DNA of 64,000 nucleotides from Ochotona curzoniae (GCF_017591425.1 NW_024467121.1:23882707-23946706), one strand, 5' to 3'. Counted from the first letter of the stretch, positions 35,567 to 48,599 are shown. The notes: generated from the sequence alone by a model not told the origin. Translations and numbers: made by a program.

Positions 35567-36229
35567 CTCACCATTTTGGCTACTATTCATACTTACTTAC
35601 CAGTATATAAAATAATTAGAATCAAGAAATTTTTTAGGGAACCAAAATCAAGAAGTGAAACAACCTGCTACAGAAGTCAGCTTTTATTATTGCCATGAAA
35701 TGCCTAAGGTAAAGAATTTTATTTCAAGCAAATGTTTATTTAGCTATTACCTCTGTAGGCTTATTCCAAAGTTAGGCAGTCCCAATGGTTTGGCATTGGT
35801 GAGAGTGGCAAATCACTGTGGGGACATGCTTTCAGAGGAAGGATTTCGTAGCAAGCTCAGAAGCAGAGAGATATGCTGGGGCCCAGCTTAGGCTTTAAGA
35901 ACCAATTCTTTTGTCAGAACCTTCCAGGACACACCTGCTCACTTGCTCAGGACCTCTCTCATTGGGCTCACCTCCTAAATGTCATAATTGAACTAAATTT
36001 CATCCTTCTAGTCCCATTTACTTTTGACTTTGGAAGCCAAATCATTTTCAAACTATAGCCCCTGCCTTGGTCAGTGCTATAATTGGGCTGGCAGGAAGAA
36101 AATTTGAAGCTTTTAATCCCCAACCTCTTGCTCCTCAACTACATTTATTTTAGATCTAAGAAATAGTTTGAAATAGCCTATGTTTGTGCAAACTTTGAGG
36201 ATGTGGCCAGAATCTATTAGCTTATCATC

Positions 36230-36480
36230 AGAAATATGTACACCCCCTAGTTTAGCTTCCTGCTAATGTCCTGTGAAAAGCAGAGGAAAGGAGCACGGGT
36301 GTCTGGGCCTATGCCACTGCTGTGCACCTGAAGCTCCTTGCCCAGCCTTGGCACTTGCTACCTTTTGGAGATCAATAAAGGGAGAGAACATTCATTCTCT
36401 TTTTCTTGTTTTCGTTCTCTAGCTCCCTCACTCTCTCTCTAACTTTTTCAAAATAAATATATATATCTTTCAAAATAACA
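36230..36480 (+). repeat. Degenerate CSINE-like fragment, sense
   Basis: TTTAGCTTCCTGCTAATGTC, AAAAGCAGAGGAAAGGAGCA, TGAAGCTCCTTGCCCAGCCT and an AC/AT-rich tail loosely follow the sense SINE order. Confidence 0.5.
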
Positions 36481-38691
36481 CACACATACACACACAGGAA
36501 TGAATTTTGAACTCTAGGAATTAGTACAGTTTAGCTTATTCTTCAGTTTAAACAAGGGGGAACTTCTCTCTGAGACTCTTTCTTCTTGTAAGTAGAAAAT
36601 TTTAGATAATGTAGTTTCTAAAGGTGTTTTCTGAAATTCCATAATATTTGCAGATTTTGGAAGACAGCTGAAACTTTCCTACTTGAAGTTTCTCTGTCTA
36701 AAGTATTAGATAATAGGAAATTTTCTTCAGATAAAATATATTAGCTGCAGATAATTTGGAAGGAAAGATTAAGAAAATAAAGTATTTTCAAAGAAGTTCT
36801 TTGAGAAATAAAGTTTTAGAGGCCCCAGTCCTGGCATTAAACTTCTGATCAGCTCTACTCTTTGCTGTTACAAAGGCTAGGTGGTTTACAGAGGTAACCT
36901 GAGCTTTTTTTTGTAGTACACCATGTGTATATTTTTCATTGATAAAGATAATCCCTAATTACTTGAAAGATTATTAACATTTTTCATTTTTCTACTGTAC
37001 TCTGCTTATTTTGCCTTAAATTGTGATAAGGCAAGTCTTATATTATTTTTAAAATATATGCAGCATTTACACATTAAAATAGATTTCTTAAGATATTTTT
37101 AGAGACTTTTCTGACTTCTAGATGAAAGTTTGTCAAAAGCTTATGTAAAGGAAATTTGATTTTACCTTGTTTCCTTAAATTTTGCCCAAAGTCTGAAGAC
37201 ACAGACACACAGACTATTGAAAGTTAGTTTTAATGTGCTTATACATATATGTATACATATATATAGTCAGTTGCTATTTACCATATATTAATAGCAAATA
37301 GTACTTATTTTTCATTCTGTGTTCATATACTGTGCCTCTCATGAAGTGTATCAGCTATTGATCCTATCCTGTCTAGTTTACCTATGAAGTAGCTACTCTT
37401 CTCATCACATTTACTTGCATTTTTCATTTATTCTGAAATTTATTAAAGCTTTTTGTTACTGGTTTTATTTTATTGTTAGTTTGCAATTAAGTGTGGTGAC
37501 TATAGTGCCCAATCAAATGAAAAAGGAAATTTGATCTAAGAAATGATATTTTTCTTATTTATAAATAATAATAGATGTCAAAATAAACATTTAGTATTTG
37601 ATGAAATGTCTTTATTTCTTGAAAAAGTAAAATAGTTACTGTATTTCTGAGTTTTTTCTAAGATATCATTGGTCTTCTAAACTTTTTCTGAAATTATGTT
37701 TAGGTCTTAGGGTTACTTTAATTCTTGGAAATTTTCTCATGTCTAGAAATAAGTAACTTTCCACCATGGAAAATTTTTGTCTGTTATTTACCTTTCAGTG
37801 TTGAAACCATAAATTATATGTCACCTTTCCAAAAAATCATTGATTTTAATACCTGGAGCTCTGTCTATATGTTAATAATGCACTTTCTGATAGAGCCATG
37901 AAGTTTCTGCATTTGTTCATGTTCTGATGCCTCTGGGTCTTGTTGCAAAAGCCAAGAGTTCCTACTAGCATTGTGAATCAGGACAAATGTGTAGGCTTTC
38001 ATTCATGGATATTCTGATAGATTTTTCTGTGTCTTAAGCCAACTTTGGTGATTACATATGTCAATTTTAAGTAAAAGTCAACTCAATATTAGAGAAACCA
38101 AGCAAAAATGTCATTTTTAAAACATAGCAAGTAAAAGAAAAGCCAAATCATCTCCATTACTCCTCAGGCAGATTGACAAAGGCTGCAGTGGAATGTTAAA
38201 GCTTAGAATTCCAAAGTAAAAATGAAAATGTCATTTTGAAATTGGGGAAGAGGGACAAATAGAACAGCAGAGGGATGTGGTAAGTGTATCACTCTGCTTC
38301 TAAATCTGCACTGTGAAATGTACTCATTAAAGGGCCAGAAAATTCTAAACTTCATCAGTTTACATAGGTTAGTATCTATTTCTGATAGAGACATAAAGTT
38401 CTTACAGGATCAACAACGGTTGAAATGTACAGCAGGTATTAAGCTCTAAGTGCTCACAGCATCTCATGGTTAGAGAACATATCTGTCTGGAAGTTTCTGC
38501 ATTTATTCAAAAATGTTCGTTAAACATTGACTGTTCAGATATTTGCTAGGTATATGGATAGATTAAATAGATATGGTCCCTGCCCTTCTCAGGTTTGCTG
38601 TGAATTAGCCATGATCTCCTTGGTCTTTTTAAACTTCTGTTTATATTTCATGAGTAGTTGTATGTATTTGGTTTTCATATTACAGTAGTAG

Positions 38692-39087
38692 TTAAGTGTC
38701 TGCATTGTCTTCTGATTTTTCTAACGTGTCAGCAATGCCATTTTTAAATGTCTTTATTAACCTTAAATAAGAAAGTGCTACTTTCTTTATGTGACTTTCC
38801 ACGGTATTTCCTGTGCCTTGAATGTCAATGGTTGTGAGAATAGCTTTTAGTTTGGCTCTGTAGATTTTATGCCATTGTCTATTTTCACCATATGCTTTCA
38901 GTGTCAAAGCAGCAAAGAGTTGTACTGAAGATGCCTTGTTGTGTTTTTTACCATGTAAAAAGATTTTTTCCAACCATAGCATAACAGGATGTTGAATGAC
39001 AGAGGTAATGTTGTTTTTTTCTGCCATAAAGGCATAATTTCCACAGCAGGAATTATGCATATTTGTATGTTGGGAAAAGAGTGTATT
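38692..39087 (-). pseudogene. Unrecognised minus-strand ORF, possible retropseudogene fragment
   Basis: About 131 codons stay open in an A/T-rich intron, from just after a TAA at about 39088-39090 to the TAA at 38689-38691. The conceptual peptide includes SVIQHPVMLWLEKIFLHGKK, SSVQLFAALTLKAYGENRQW and HIKKVALSYLRLIKTFKNGI, with well-mixed, protein-like composition. I do not recognise a family. No splice sites, poly-A tail or promoter were identified. It could be a fragment of a processed pseudogene or a transposase remnant, or a chance ORF. It lies antisense to CEP170 in the E-F intron. Confidence 0.3.
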
Positions 39088-39556
39088 TTACCATCTCCAT
39101 GTTAAAAAGTCCATGTGGCATGAGGAAATCTTTTCCCTTGTTTTTATTTTTGTTGTTGTTGATGTTGTTGCTGTTAATTCTTTTAAGACCCATATCTTCC
39201 ACTCTAATGAACGCTATTTACAATTTGGAAGTACTCAAGTTAAGCATTTATCAGTAGAGCTTGCCTAGTTGTTTTTCATTAGTGAAATTTTTCATCTGAA
39301 TGTTTATTCACTACACTCTGGAAAACACAGTCTCTTGGTTGTGTTTAATTATTCATTGTTTTTAATTCACCAAAGTGTAATGTTTCTATCTTTAAGGAGT
39401 AGTAAACGTATGATTTTTGTGAGGTATGTGTATGTCAGTTATTGAGAATTGTGCTGTGTGTGCGCTCTCATGGTGTTTTTGAAGTCATGATTTTTATTTT
39501 TTTCTCCTTTAAATGATAACATAATAATTCTTTTTTTAATAATTAAACTAATTTAG

Positions 39557-39791
39557 TAAATTCAAGATGGAGGCGCTTTCCTACTGATTATGCTTCCACC
39601 TCAGAAGATGAATTTGGATCAAACCGTAATTCCCCTAAACATACTCGTCTACGTACTTCTCCAGCCCTGAAAACCACTCGCTTGCAGAGCGCCGGATCAG
39701 CAATGCCTACTAGTTCTTCATTCAAACACCGGATTAAACAACAGGAAGACTACATCCGAGACTGGACCGCTCATCGAGAAGAAATAGCCAG
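39557..39791 (+). CDS. CEP170: CEP170 exon F (235 nt, phase 1-2)
   Basis: The acceptor is ACTAATTTAG ending at 39556 and the donor is GCCAG|GTTGGT at 39791/39792. The split first codon (G+TA) gives Val. The exon reads [78 protein letters not shown] and the first two bases of Arg. It matches human CEP170 closely. The final 25 residues begin an amphipathic helix that continues in exon G, consistent with the C-terminal coiled coil. The acceptor region is A/T-rich with a poor pyrimidine tract next to the AG, so recognition probably depends on exonic signals. Confidence 0.95.
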
Positions 39792-42379
39792 GTTGGTTTT
39801 AAGAAGCTATCTTTGTGTATAAGAATTTGGCATCATCTCAAATTTAGTTTTCCTTGATATTTTTTAAAGGGGAATATTCAGCTTTTTTTCTTTCTTTCTT
39901 TTAAATAATAATGCTAATAACATATTGTGGAGCCATTTGTTTTCATTTTCCCCTCCTCCTTGTAAAATTTCTAGTTCAGATGTTAATGAATAAGTCTCAT
40001 TTTGAAAGGTAGTCAGTATGAATTCTACCTAATTAAGAATGATACAGGAAATTTGCTGATTATTTTCCTTTGTATTTCCAAAGATATGATAATACACTTA
40101 TTAGAGATATATTGCTAGGGTTCTCTCAGAAGAATTAGAATAGGCACATTTTTAATAGCAGGTTAAATTAAACTTTAATAAATAAATCAGAGCATTGCTA
40201 TTTTGATGGTCAAATTAACCAATTTATGATTATTATCTTCAGGCAAAAAAGGAAATTTCATGCTGCAAATGTGATTTTTAATTAATAACTCACTGTACTC
40301 AACAATAAACTGAGAGGGTATAGTTAAACAGATTTTCTTTATTTAATCTTTGCATGTTGTTACGTTTGTAGCATAACATATATTCAGTATTTTAACAGAT
40401 GCATATTAAAATTATTTCCACTCTTACTTGGAGACCCTGGCCTTTTAGCAGCATTAATAAGAAACTTTTGTATAATTGTCTACCACTTATATGGTGTTTG
40501 TTTACTTTGTTGACTTCTGTGCATTGTGCTTTTCTGGCTTATGTTAATGTTTTAATGTTTCGATTTTTTTAGATGACTGTTCACTTGTAATTGTTGTTAT
40601 TCATGAAGCATACCCTTCAGTCATGTGCTGCTTAAAACATTTTTGTTTTACACTGCAAATAGCTCTCAATAAGACTAATTTTAAAACATTTTAAGCCATT
40701 TAGAGGAACCAGAGTACTGTGAAAGGCTCATGGAAAACGGAACTAATAGGCAAGCATAGTTGGATGCAAAAAACTATATATATACATTCTCTGTGAACTT
40801 TTTGAAGACCCCCCTCATGTGCTTCTGGATCCACATGGATCTGTATGGGCCCACAAAGTGTCTACACAAAAAAGTATCTAGATACATTTTGTTTTGGGCA
40901 CAGCTGGTGACAAATCTTGGTTTTGCTTCATTATTTAATTACCCTCCCTTCCAGTGGAGGAAACATCCAGTTTCACAAGGTCAAATGGTGCCTTGGGCAT
41001 TTAGATTCATAACATTCATGTCAAATTCACATTATCTTCCACTTTTATTCTGCACCAAACCTCTTAAACCCCCTGGTACATCTGCCTCAGGGGCCTGCCA
41101 CCTTGGGCTGTCTGTTCCCTCAACTGGGAAGACTAATGACCTCCTCTGAGCCAAACCCACTTCCTTTTTTCAAGTAGCAAAGAGTTACATACAAAGGGAA
41201 GAGAATGAGCTGAACATTGTGTTTTCGCTTGATTCCATTTGCTCCATGCTTGACATTACTGTTTCTGTGTATGCTGTTACCATCAATATGTTCCCAAGGT
41301 CAGGTTATTTAATTAATAACAGTTTTCAGGACTTTCCCCTCCAAGTTTGTTAGTAGGACTGTGCTAGCAAACGTTCCTTCTGTACTTTCAATTTTTCAAG
41401 GTGTATTCTTCAGAAATATATGCCTTGGTATGATTTTTTTAAATTTATGGAGAATGAAAATAGGTAAAGATGAAAAGATAAAGTATAAAAGGAAAGAAAA
41501 TGAGTGGTGGTTGAAGTTCCTTAAAATCATGTCATTTGCCCAACATGAGGAAGTTTATTTTCTAGGGGCTGGGACTTACAGGCTACACAGAATGTCAGAA
41601 ATAATTTTACTTCTTTCTGGGCTATTACTAACAACTATTCATATGCTGGAAACAATATTTATTGGCATGTTATAGCTATGAATATTTTATTGGAAAAGTG
41701 TAGCAATGGATTTTAAGTACAAAAATATTTTATGTTTTTTTTCAAAATCAGAACTGTTCTGCTTGACCAGTACTTTATCAATCTGTCCATGGTAATTATT
41801 TACCTACGTTTAAATTTGAAGCAGAAAAACAGTCAATCTAGAGTATAAAGTAAATGAGTAAATGTCATGTAGTAATTCAATTTGAAGAAACTTTTTCAGA
41901 ACACGCCTGATGCATACTTTTGTAGTTCTTATCTCAGTTTTTCTATTGTAACACTGATAAAAATTTCCTGCCAGTAGTATTTTTAGTATTTTTGTGAATA
42001 TTAAGGTAAATAGAACTATTATACCACCTTTACACATGACCAAGTAAGATACATGTAATCCAAAATTTCTGCTGGAAGATTTAAAATTTTCCATTTAAAT
42101 CAGAAAGCATTTAGAGACATTTTAGTAGTTCAGGATTCATTGTTATATCATTATATCATATTTTAGAAGAATTTCTGGTTAACCATTTTTTCCTAGGGGT
42201 TCAAAAGCAGTTCATTCTGGATATAAGGAAGCTTCATTATTTTCATGTAAAATAGACTAGGTTAAGTTCATTTTGGTGTAGAAAAATTTGGAAATCCATG
42301 CAAAACAAAGAAGGAAAGGTATGTGTAACTGGTGCAAGTCAAGGTGCTATAATACAGGTTTTTGTTTTTTAAAGTATGA

Positions 42380-43960
42380 TGCTTGCAACCTCTATGTCTG
42401 TGGCAGGCTGCAGGCGGATCTTAGTGGCTGCACTAAGCTTGGCATCCACTTGAGGTGACAGCTTTTTGTGCACTGACCCCTTGCTGTGCACAACTATTGT
42501 CACTGACCCTAAGGATGTAACTGCAGGCCACCTGGTCCATCATAGGCGGGACCAGGCTCCACACTAAAGCTAGGCTGGGTTCCCAGCATGGAACTGGCTG
42601 AGAGATAGTGTGACCTCAGCATGGGTTCTTCCTCATAAGTGTTGAGGCTGCTCATGTTGTTCCAAAGAGTCTGACCCTAGTGGCCACTCGGCATTTCAGG
42701 TCAAGTCCAGCCCAGCCACCGAGGCTATGAGACGGTGGGCAAGTCAACTTTTGGCCTTAGTTTCTACTAACAGTTTCATCTACCTGCAGGTGGGAGGGAA
42801 AGCTTGAATTCTGGGGCCCAGAATAACTGCCAGTGGAGATTCTTAAAATCCCAGCTCCGAGGCTGGGATGAGCATGCCACTACACCAGACCGCTGCCATT
42901 CCACCTTAGGATGCCACTCTGCTGGCATCTACAGATGTAAGATCAAAGAAAGGAGAGGGAGGAACAGAATGAGAAGAATTTAGAATTTTCCATGAGCCAT
43001 TCAAGCAGCATTTCTAAGGCTGTGAGTCCTCTGTCAGTCTTCTCTCACATTTCTGTCATGCCATCCAGCCAGGACATACTGTGAATCTGCCCCCATGAAG
43101 TTGAGAGCCTTCTGAACAGCTCCTGCCACTGCACAGGGAGACTCTACTTTGTGTACAAGGCCTGCCCTTAGTAGTGGATCAAGAGCTCACACACTGCTCT
43201 GAGCTCTGCAAGCACAGGTCCCTCAGAAGGACCAAGCTGGAGGAAGTGGAAGAAGCTGCAGATGAGAGCCAGTGTGCACAAGTTGATTGTGTGATTGGAC
43301 ATGTGCTGTGTCATCACCATCACCCTGTATGTTCTGGTCCTTGGATGTGCATCCATGAGATCATCAAGGAGGGGCAGTCACGGAATTCCTAGAGTGGCTC
43401 CTTTGACTAAATTGGTGCTTGTGGCCATTGGCCTCACCAAAGGACTTCCTTTAGCATACACTTGGTGCAGTGTATGTACCATTATGAAAGAAAATCAAGG
43501 CCAGGTCTGGCTAGAAGTAGTCAAAAAGAGTATTTTTAAAAATCTGTACTAATAGAGCCCAGCTCTGACAGCAAAGATGGAGGTAGAATCAGTCAACCTA
43601 ACAGGAACTTACTGCCCATCTTTCTGAGGCCCTTCAGTGCACAGGTGGCTATGTTAGTGGCTTCTCTTGTTCTGACCCTTCTTGATGACTGTCTTTGGAA
43701 ACCCTCCCCTCTACCAGGCTGCTGTGTGGAAAGGTAAGATATAGAAACACGTGCGGCTACGCTGGAGACCTGACTGACTTCACTGTAGTCTTGTGCTGCC
43801 AACCCTTCCAGAGGAGCCAAAGCAAAGGTTCCCTGTACACTGAGGAGAGCAGAGGAGGTGGAATGCCACAGCCGCTCCAGATGCAGGCTACTTCCTCCCT
43901 TGCTGATGCAGCCACGCAAGCTCGCCCAGGACAGGTTCTGACACTGAACAGTACTGTAAA
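42380..43960. other. GC-rich block of unknown origin in intron F-G
   Basis: About 1.6 kb is clearly richer in G+C than the surrounding A/T-rich intron, with sharp edges near 42380 and 43960. It carries short overlapping open frames in both directions, for example 43174-43392 and 43295-43552 on + and 43593-43919 on -, but no long frame. It lacks CSINE and L1 wording. Candidates are a decayed processed pseudogene or an LTR element; neither could be named. Confidence 0.35.
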
Positions 43961-44499
43961 AGTGGATATATTATGATGAAAATGTTCAATGGGATCGATA
44001 CTTAAAGGAACATTATACTTAGAAGTCTTTTATGCCCTTGCTATCATCATTATCCATCCTACTAGATCTACAGCTGTTTATGTTTTAGATATTTCAGGGA
44101 CTGAGACACCCACTGGGACAGCAAAATGTGCAGGTCTGAGATTTTGCACAGTAGATCCCCTGTGGAAAATGGATGCAAAGCAGCTGGTAGAGAAGTCCTG
44201 TCTTACCAGACCTGTTCTCTCATCAAAATCCTGCCCTGTATGTTTCTTCCTTTCTTCTTTTTAATCAACACTGAGAAAAGAGTTTTGAGATCTAAGTGAA
44301 AGAAAAGGAAGTTAGTAATAGGAAGGGAATCAAGTATTTAGAATCTGTTCCCTCATCAGCCACTCTGAAGGAGCAAGCACACAGACCAGCTCTAGAATGT
44401 GAACTATTGAGTGTTCCTGCACCTGCTTGCCAGCCTGCTAGCTTCTTTGTTCTGTGAAATTATCATTTGAGAGCTGCTGACCAGGAGGCAGGCTTGTTT

Positions 44500-44836
44500 C
44501 TTTTTTTAAGATTTGCTTTATTCTTTATTGGAAAGTCAGATATACAGATAGGAGGAAAGACAGAGGGAAGATCTTCCTTCCGCTGGATCACTCCCGCATC
44601 GGCTGCAACAGCTGGAATAGAACCAACCCAAAGCCAGGAGCCTGGAGCTTCTTCCGGGTCTCCCACGCAGGTGCAGTGTCTCAAAGCAAGGCTTTGGGTC
44701 ATCCTCAGCTGCTTTCCCAAACCGCATACAGGGAGCTGGATGGGAAGCAGGGCCACTGGGATTAGAACCAGCGCCCATATGGGATCCTGGCACATGCAGG
44801 GCGAGGACTCTAGCCATTAGGCTACTGTGCCAGACC
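44500..44836 (-). repeat. CSINE, antisense, young
   Basis: TTTTTTTAAGATTTGCTTTA, GGAAAGTCAGATATACAGAT, GGAGCTTCTTCCGGGTCTCCC, GCGCCCATATGGGATCC, GCTACTGTGCCAGACCC. Confidence 0.92.
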
Positions 44837-45509
44837 CAAGAGACAGACTTTGGAATGAAGGCCAGATGTCATTGCTCCCCAGGCCCATGCCCACCCATGT
44901 ATCACATAACTGGACTGCCTCACTTTGGTCTCTTGTGTCATCATGAATGACTTCTAATTTCTGTGTTTATTTTAAAAAATAATAATAAAATCTGAATACT
45001 ACCAACAAATCGCCTATGTCCCTTTCAGAACTGTGCTTAAAATACAATCCCAAAGCCAGTTTCCCATTGCCAACAAAGTCAGCCCTAAGAGAAGCTGGGG
45101 AGCTAGCTGGTGATAGAAGGGGAGCAGGGCAGCTGCTGACATTGGCAGTTCCTCCCAGAGTACATGGCATCCCTGGGGTCCTGCCCTCTGCCTGTGGGAG
45201 CCTGAGTTGCCCCAGTTGCTCTGTTAGAGGATGAAACAAACCCACAGTGGTTTCTGTGACTTTTGGAGTGAGATCCTGGCCTAGTTTTGAGAGCCCAGAG
45301 GAAGGTATTTTAAGTATGCTGATAGAATAGCAGACACACTTTGGCTCTGAAGCATAAGTGGACAATGAAAGTTAGAATCATAGCTGTAAAACTCATTCGC
45401 AGAGAGAAAATACTTAGAGCTGTGATAAAGGGTGCTTTCATCAGAGATTGATGATTAAACTGCAAATACTGCTGAACTCTGAAAAGCAACCTACATTGTA
45501 GGGATCGAT

Positions 45510-45705
45510 ATAGCCAAATGGTCAAGATTATGGACTCTGGAATCATACCATTTAGACTCAAATCCAGCTGTACCAGAGTCAGTATAAACTCTGGACAAGC
45601 TAATTAACTGCCAAAGTGATCTCATCTGTAAAATGGGCCTATTGCCAATTTGAGAGAATTGGCCTAGAGGTTAACAGAGTACTTCAGAAAGTTCATTAAA
45701 AAGTG
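45510..45705 (+). repeat. MIR, sense
   Basis: ATTATGGACTCTGGAATCAT, AGACTCAAATCCAGCTGTAC and CTCATCTGTAAAATGGGCCT match the MIR 5' part and core. Confidence 0.75.
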
Positions 45706-46589
45706 TGCATTATGTAAAAACTGTAAATGTATTTGGAAATTTTAACTCCATTTTGGCAAGCCTTTTGAAGTGTCCCTGTAGAGTAAGCAGTCAGTAAAGT
45801 TAATTACGTTTAAGGCAGAGTGCACGGAAAGCAGCAGTGTAGAGTTATCATTAGAACTTTATTTTGAGCTTGCAAAACTTGTCTGGATCTCTCATAGAGT
45901 TAATTTTATAAGAACCCAGCTATAAATAAGCCTCAGAATCAACATTATTGCTACAATTTAGAAGCTATTCTATGAGGTTTATGCCCTCATTTGTAGCTAA
46001 AAGATATAATTAATATTTTGTCCAAATTTTCAGACTCAAGTTATTTCAAAATAATTTTGTCCTGATACCTGGCCCAAGAAAAGTCACCTGACATTTTCTA
46101 GATAAAAGGCTTTTAGTAGTAAGTATTTTACACATAATATTATTTGTTAGCAAAATTCAAATATAGGAAATACTGGTCAAATATATTTGAAAACATTTGA
46201 GAATAGCTTATAGTTTATATTTTTCAAGCCCAATATGTTTGTTGTCAGCGTCCTGAATATGTTATCTTAACGGTGATAAGAACAAATTAATACATAATTT
46301 AAAATCTTGTGATACTTTTTTACATCTTAGTTTGGGTTTTGGTAGCACCCAACTTTAGTGGCCAGATTTAAGTAGCATCAATTTCCTTATATTCAAAAGT
46401 ACTAAAAAGAAACAATTCTCTATATTGCATTTTATTTTAGTATGCACTTACAAGCTAGTTGGGGGTGTGGCTGCAGGTGTGCTTTGTAAATACCAAGGTT
46501 TTGTTTTTGTTGTTGTTGTTCTTGTTGTTAATCTTAGTGAATAAGCACACAGCCTGAGTGGTCTTATGTGACTACATTTTCAGCATTTT

Positions 46590-47296
46590 GTTTAAGGTTT
46601 ATTTTTATCTGAAAGTTGGTTTCAGAGTAGGGAGGAAAAGAAAAGACAGAGAGGGAAAGGTTTTCCATCTACTGGTTTATTCCACAGATGGCTGCAAGGG
46701 CTGTGGCAGAGCCAGGACAAAGCCAGGCCAAAGCCAGGACACAAGGAGCTACATCCAGGTCTCCCGATAAGATGTAGAGTCCCAAGGCCTTGGGAGCCAT
46801 CCTCAGGTACTTTCCTAGGCACATTAGCAGAGAGCTTAAAAAAAAAAAAAAAAACTGAATCAGGGCCTGATACAGTAGCCTAACAGCTAAAGTCCTCGCC
46901 TTGCACGCTCCAAAATCCCATATGGGAACCGGTTCTAATCCCAGCAGCCCTGCTTCCCATCCAGCTCCCTGCTTGTGGCCTCAGAAGGCAGTTGAGGACG
47001 GCCCAAAGCCTTGGGACCCTGCACATGTGTGGAAGACCCAAAGGAGGCTCCTGGCTCCTGGCTTTGGATCAGCGCAGCTCTGGCCATTGTGGCAGCTTGG
47101 GGAGTGAATCACCAGATGGAAGATCCTCCTCTCTGTCTCTCCTTCTCTCTGTATATATCTACCTTTCCAATAAAAATAAAATAAATTGTAAATAAATAAA
47201 TAAATAAGTGAAGCAGCCAGGGCTCACACCAGTGCTCACATGGGTTGCGAGTGTTGTAGGCAACTGCCTAATGTGATATGCCACAGCGCCAGCCAC
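46590..47296 (-). repeat. Older antisense CSINE split by a younger one
   Basis: The outer copy spans 46590-46838 (AAGGTTTATTTTTATCTGAA, GGTTTTCCATCTACTGGTTT, CACATTAGCAGAGAGCTT) and resumes at 47209-47296 (GTGAAGCAGCCAGGGCTCAC, GATATGCCACAGCGCCAGCC). An 18-A run (about 46838-46855) lies between the outer copy and the inserted one. Confidence 0.85.
46864..47205 (+). repeat. CSINE, sense, nested in an older SINE
   Basis: GGGCCTGATACAGTAGCCTA, CCTTGCACGCTCCAAAATCC, CCCAAAGCCTTGGGACCCTG, CTCTGTATATATCTACC and an AAATAAATAAATAAAT tail. Confidence 0.93.
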
Positions 47297-48034
47297 ATGC
47301 TTTTTGTTTTAGAGAAAATATTAGGAAAATAGTTTTATCAAGGCATCAGGTCTATCTGCTAAATCAGTTTAAACTTAATTTACTGGTTCACAGTAACAAA
47401 GTCAAGCACTAACTGGTTGTTTTTATCTTGCTGGGCAAGGTGAAAGCCAAGTAGCAAAAGGAAGAAAGCATGCGTTCAGGTTCACATGAGTGCTGCTCCT
47501 TCCTTTACCATTCCTGAACTAGCCCGCCCTCGTCCTCTGTGCTCTCGGGTGCTTTATGCTATTGCTCTGCAAGTACTCTGGTTGTCTGGAGATCTTCAAC
47601 ACACTGTTAATGTGCAAATTCACATTATCAGCTTAGCATTACCTGTGTATTTATTATTTATTTGATTTATTTGGAACGTGTTAATCTAGTTGCATAACAC
47701 ACTTGGAAACGAAATGAATGCTTCTTGGATGCTTAGCTCATTTCGTGTACATTTTACTGCAGATAGCTGTTGTTTCTAATAAACACACATGGGTTTCCAC
47801 AGTATCAGAACTTCACTGTGCATATGTCTGCATGAAAAATTTTATTGAAAAATAATAATTTGGGGGTAAACTGATAGTTTTTAATCCAACTAGGTTTGGT
47901 TATATCCTTTTTTTTAATCCTACTTCATATAATTCTGGAATGTGGATTGTGTAGCCTTTACCCAAAATGGTTAGAACTGATAGTGTTTCAGATTTGTCAT
48001 TTTTCCAAATTTGAAACATTTGCGTATTTATAAC

Positions 48035-48300
48035 ACATAAGAAGATCTCTTGGGGATGGGACCCATGTCTAAACATTTCATATGTAATTTAAATATGTAT
48101 ATGTGTGTATTTATGTGTATAACATTGTATGCTATATTTTAGTGTACCTTCATTTTGACTGTGACCTGTTACATTGTATGGAGCCAGGTGTGTGATTTTC
48201 CTCTTGAGGTGTATGATGTCGGTGTTCTCATGTTGGGATTTTGGAACAGTGCATATTTTAACTGATCAGATTTGGGATGTGTGCCCTAGCAGCAGTAGGG
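48035..48300 (+). mobile_element. TcMar-Tigger-type DNA transposon fossil
   Basis: GATCTCTTGGGGATGGGACC, CATGTCTAAACATTTCATAT, TGTGATTTTCCTCTTGAGGT, GGGATTTTGGAACAGTGCAT and AGATTTGGGATGTG follow the remembered order of a Tigger3/MER8-type element. The exact family is uncertain. Confidence 0.6.
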
Positions 48301-48599
48301 GACATCCAGCTCACAGGTCGAGTAACGGCCTGCAAAATCATCTGGCCTGGACATGCCCAGGCAAATGGAGATGGGATTCAAAATTCAGAAAGTCAATAGC
48401 GGGCTAATTTTTAAGTAGTTGATTTTGTGTAGCTCACAAATGATGTTATAAATATCCAAGTGGCCTTTGGCAAAAATAAAGTTTCTTTACCCTTGAATGA
48501 AATACCCTTGAACTAGTCTCAAAGGATTGTAAAAGTAGGTATCAAATTAGAAAAAAGAATATATATATCAAGTCAATGATGTGAAATGTAGCATGACAT

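Larger units (their letters stand above)
33467..39556 (+). other. CEP170: Intron E-F (6.1 kb)
   Basis: It contains a probable antisense L1 3' UTR fragment (about 34440-34700), SINEs at 35315-35566 and 36230-36480, an (AC)n patch near 36478-36498 and an unrecognised minus-strand ORF (38692-39087). The stretch 36500-38680 is A/T-rich with no feature I can name. Confidence 0.85.

Noticed and set aside
36478..36498. AC-rich run as a regulatory element
   Set aside because: It is a short microsatellite at the tail of a degenerate SINE.
40760..41149. 129-codon + strand ORF as a gene
   Set aside because: No family recognised, no splice context, uneven composition; most likely chance or repeat-derived.
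44467..44820. 117-codon + strand ORF
   Set aside because: It is an antisense SINE translation with the same recurrent peptide wording.
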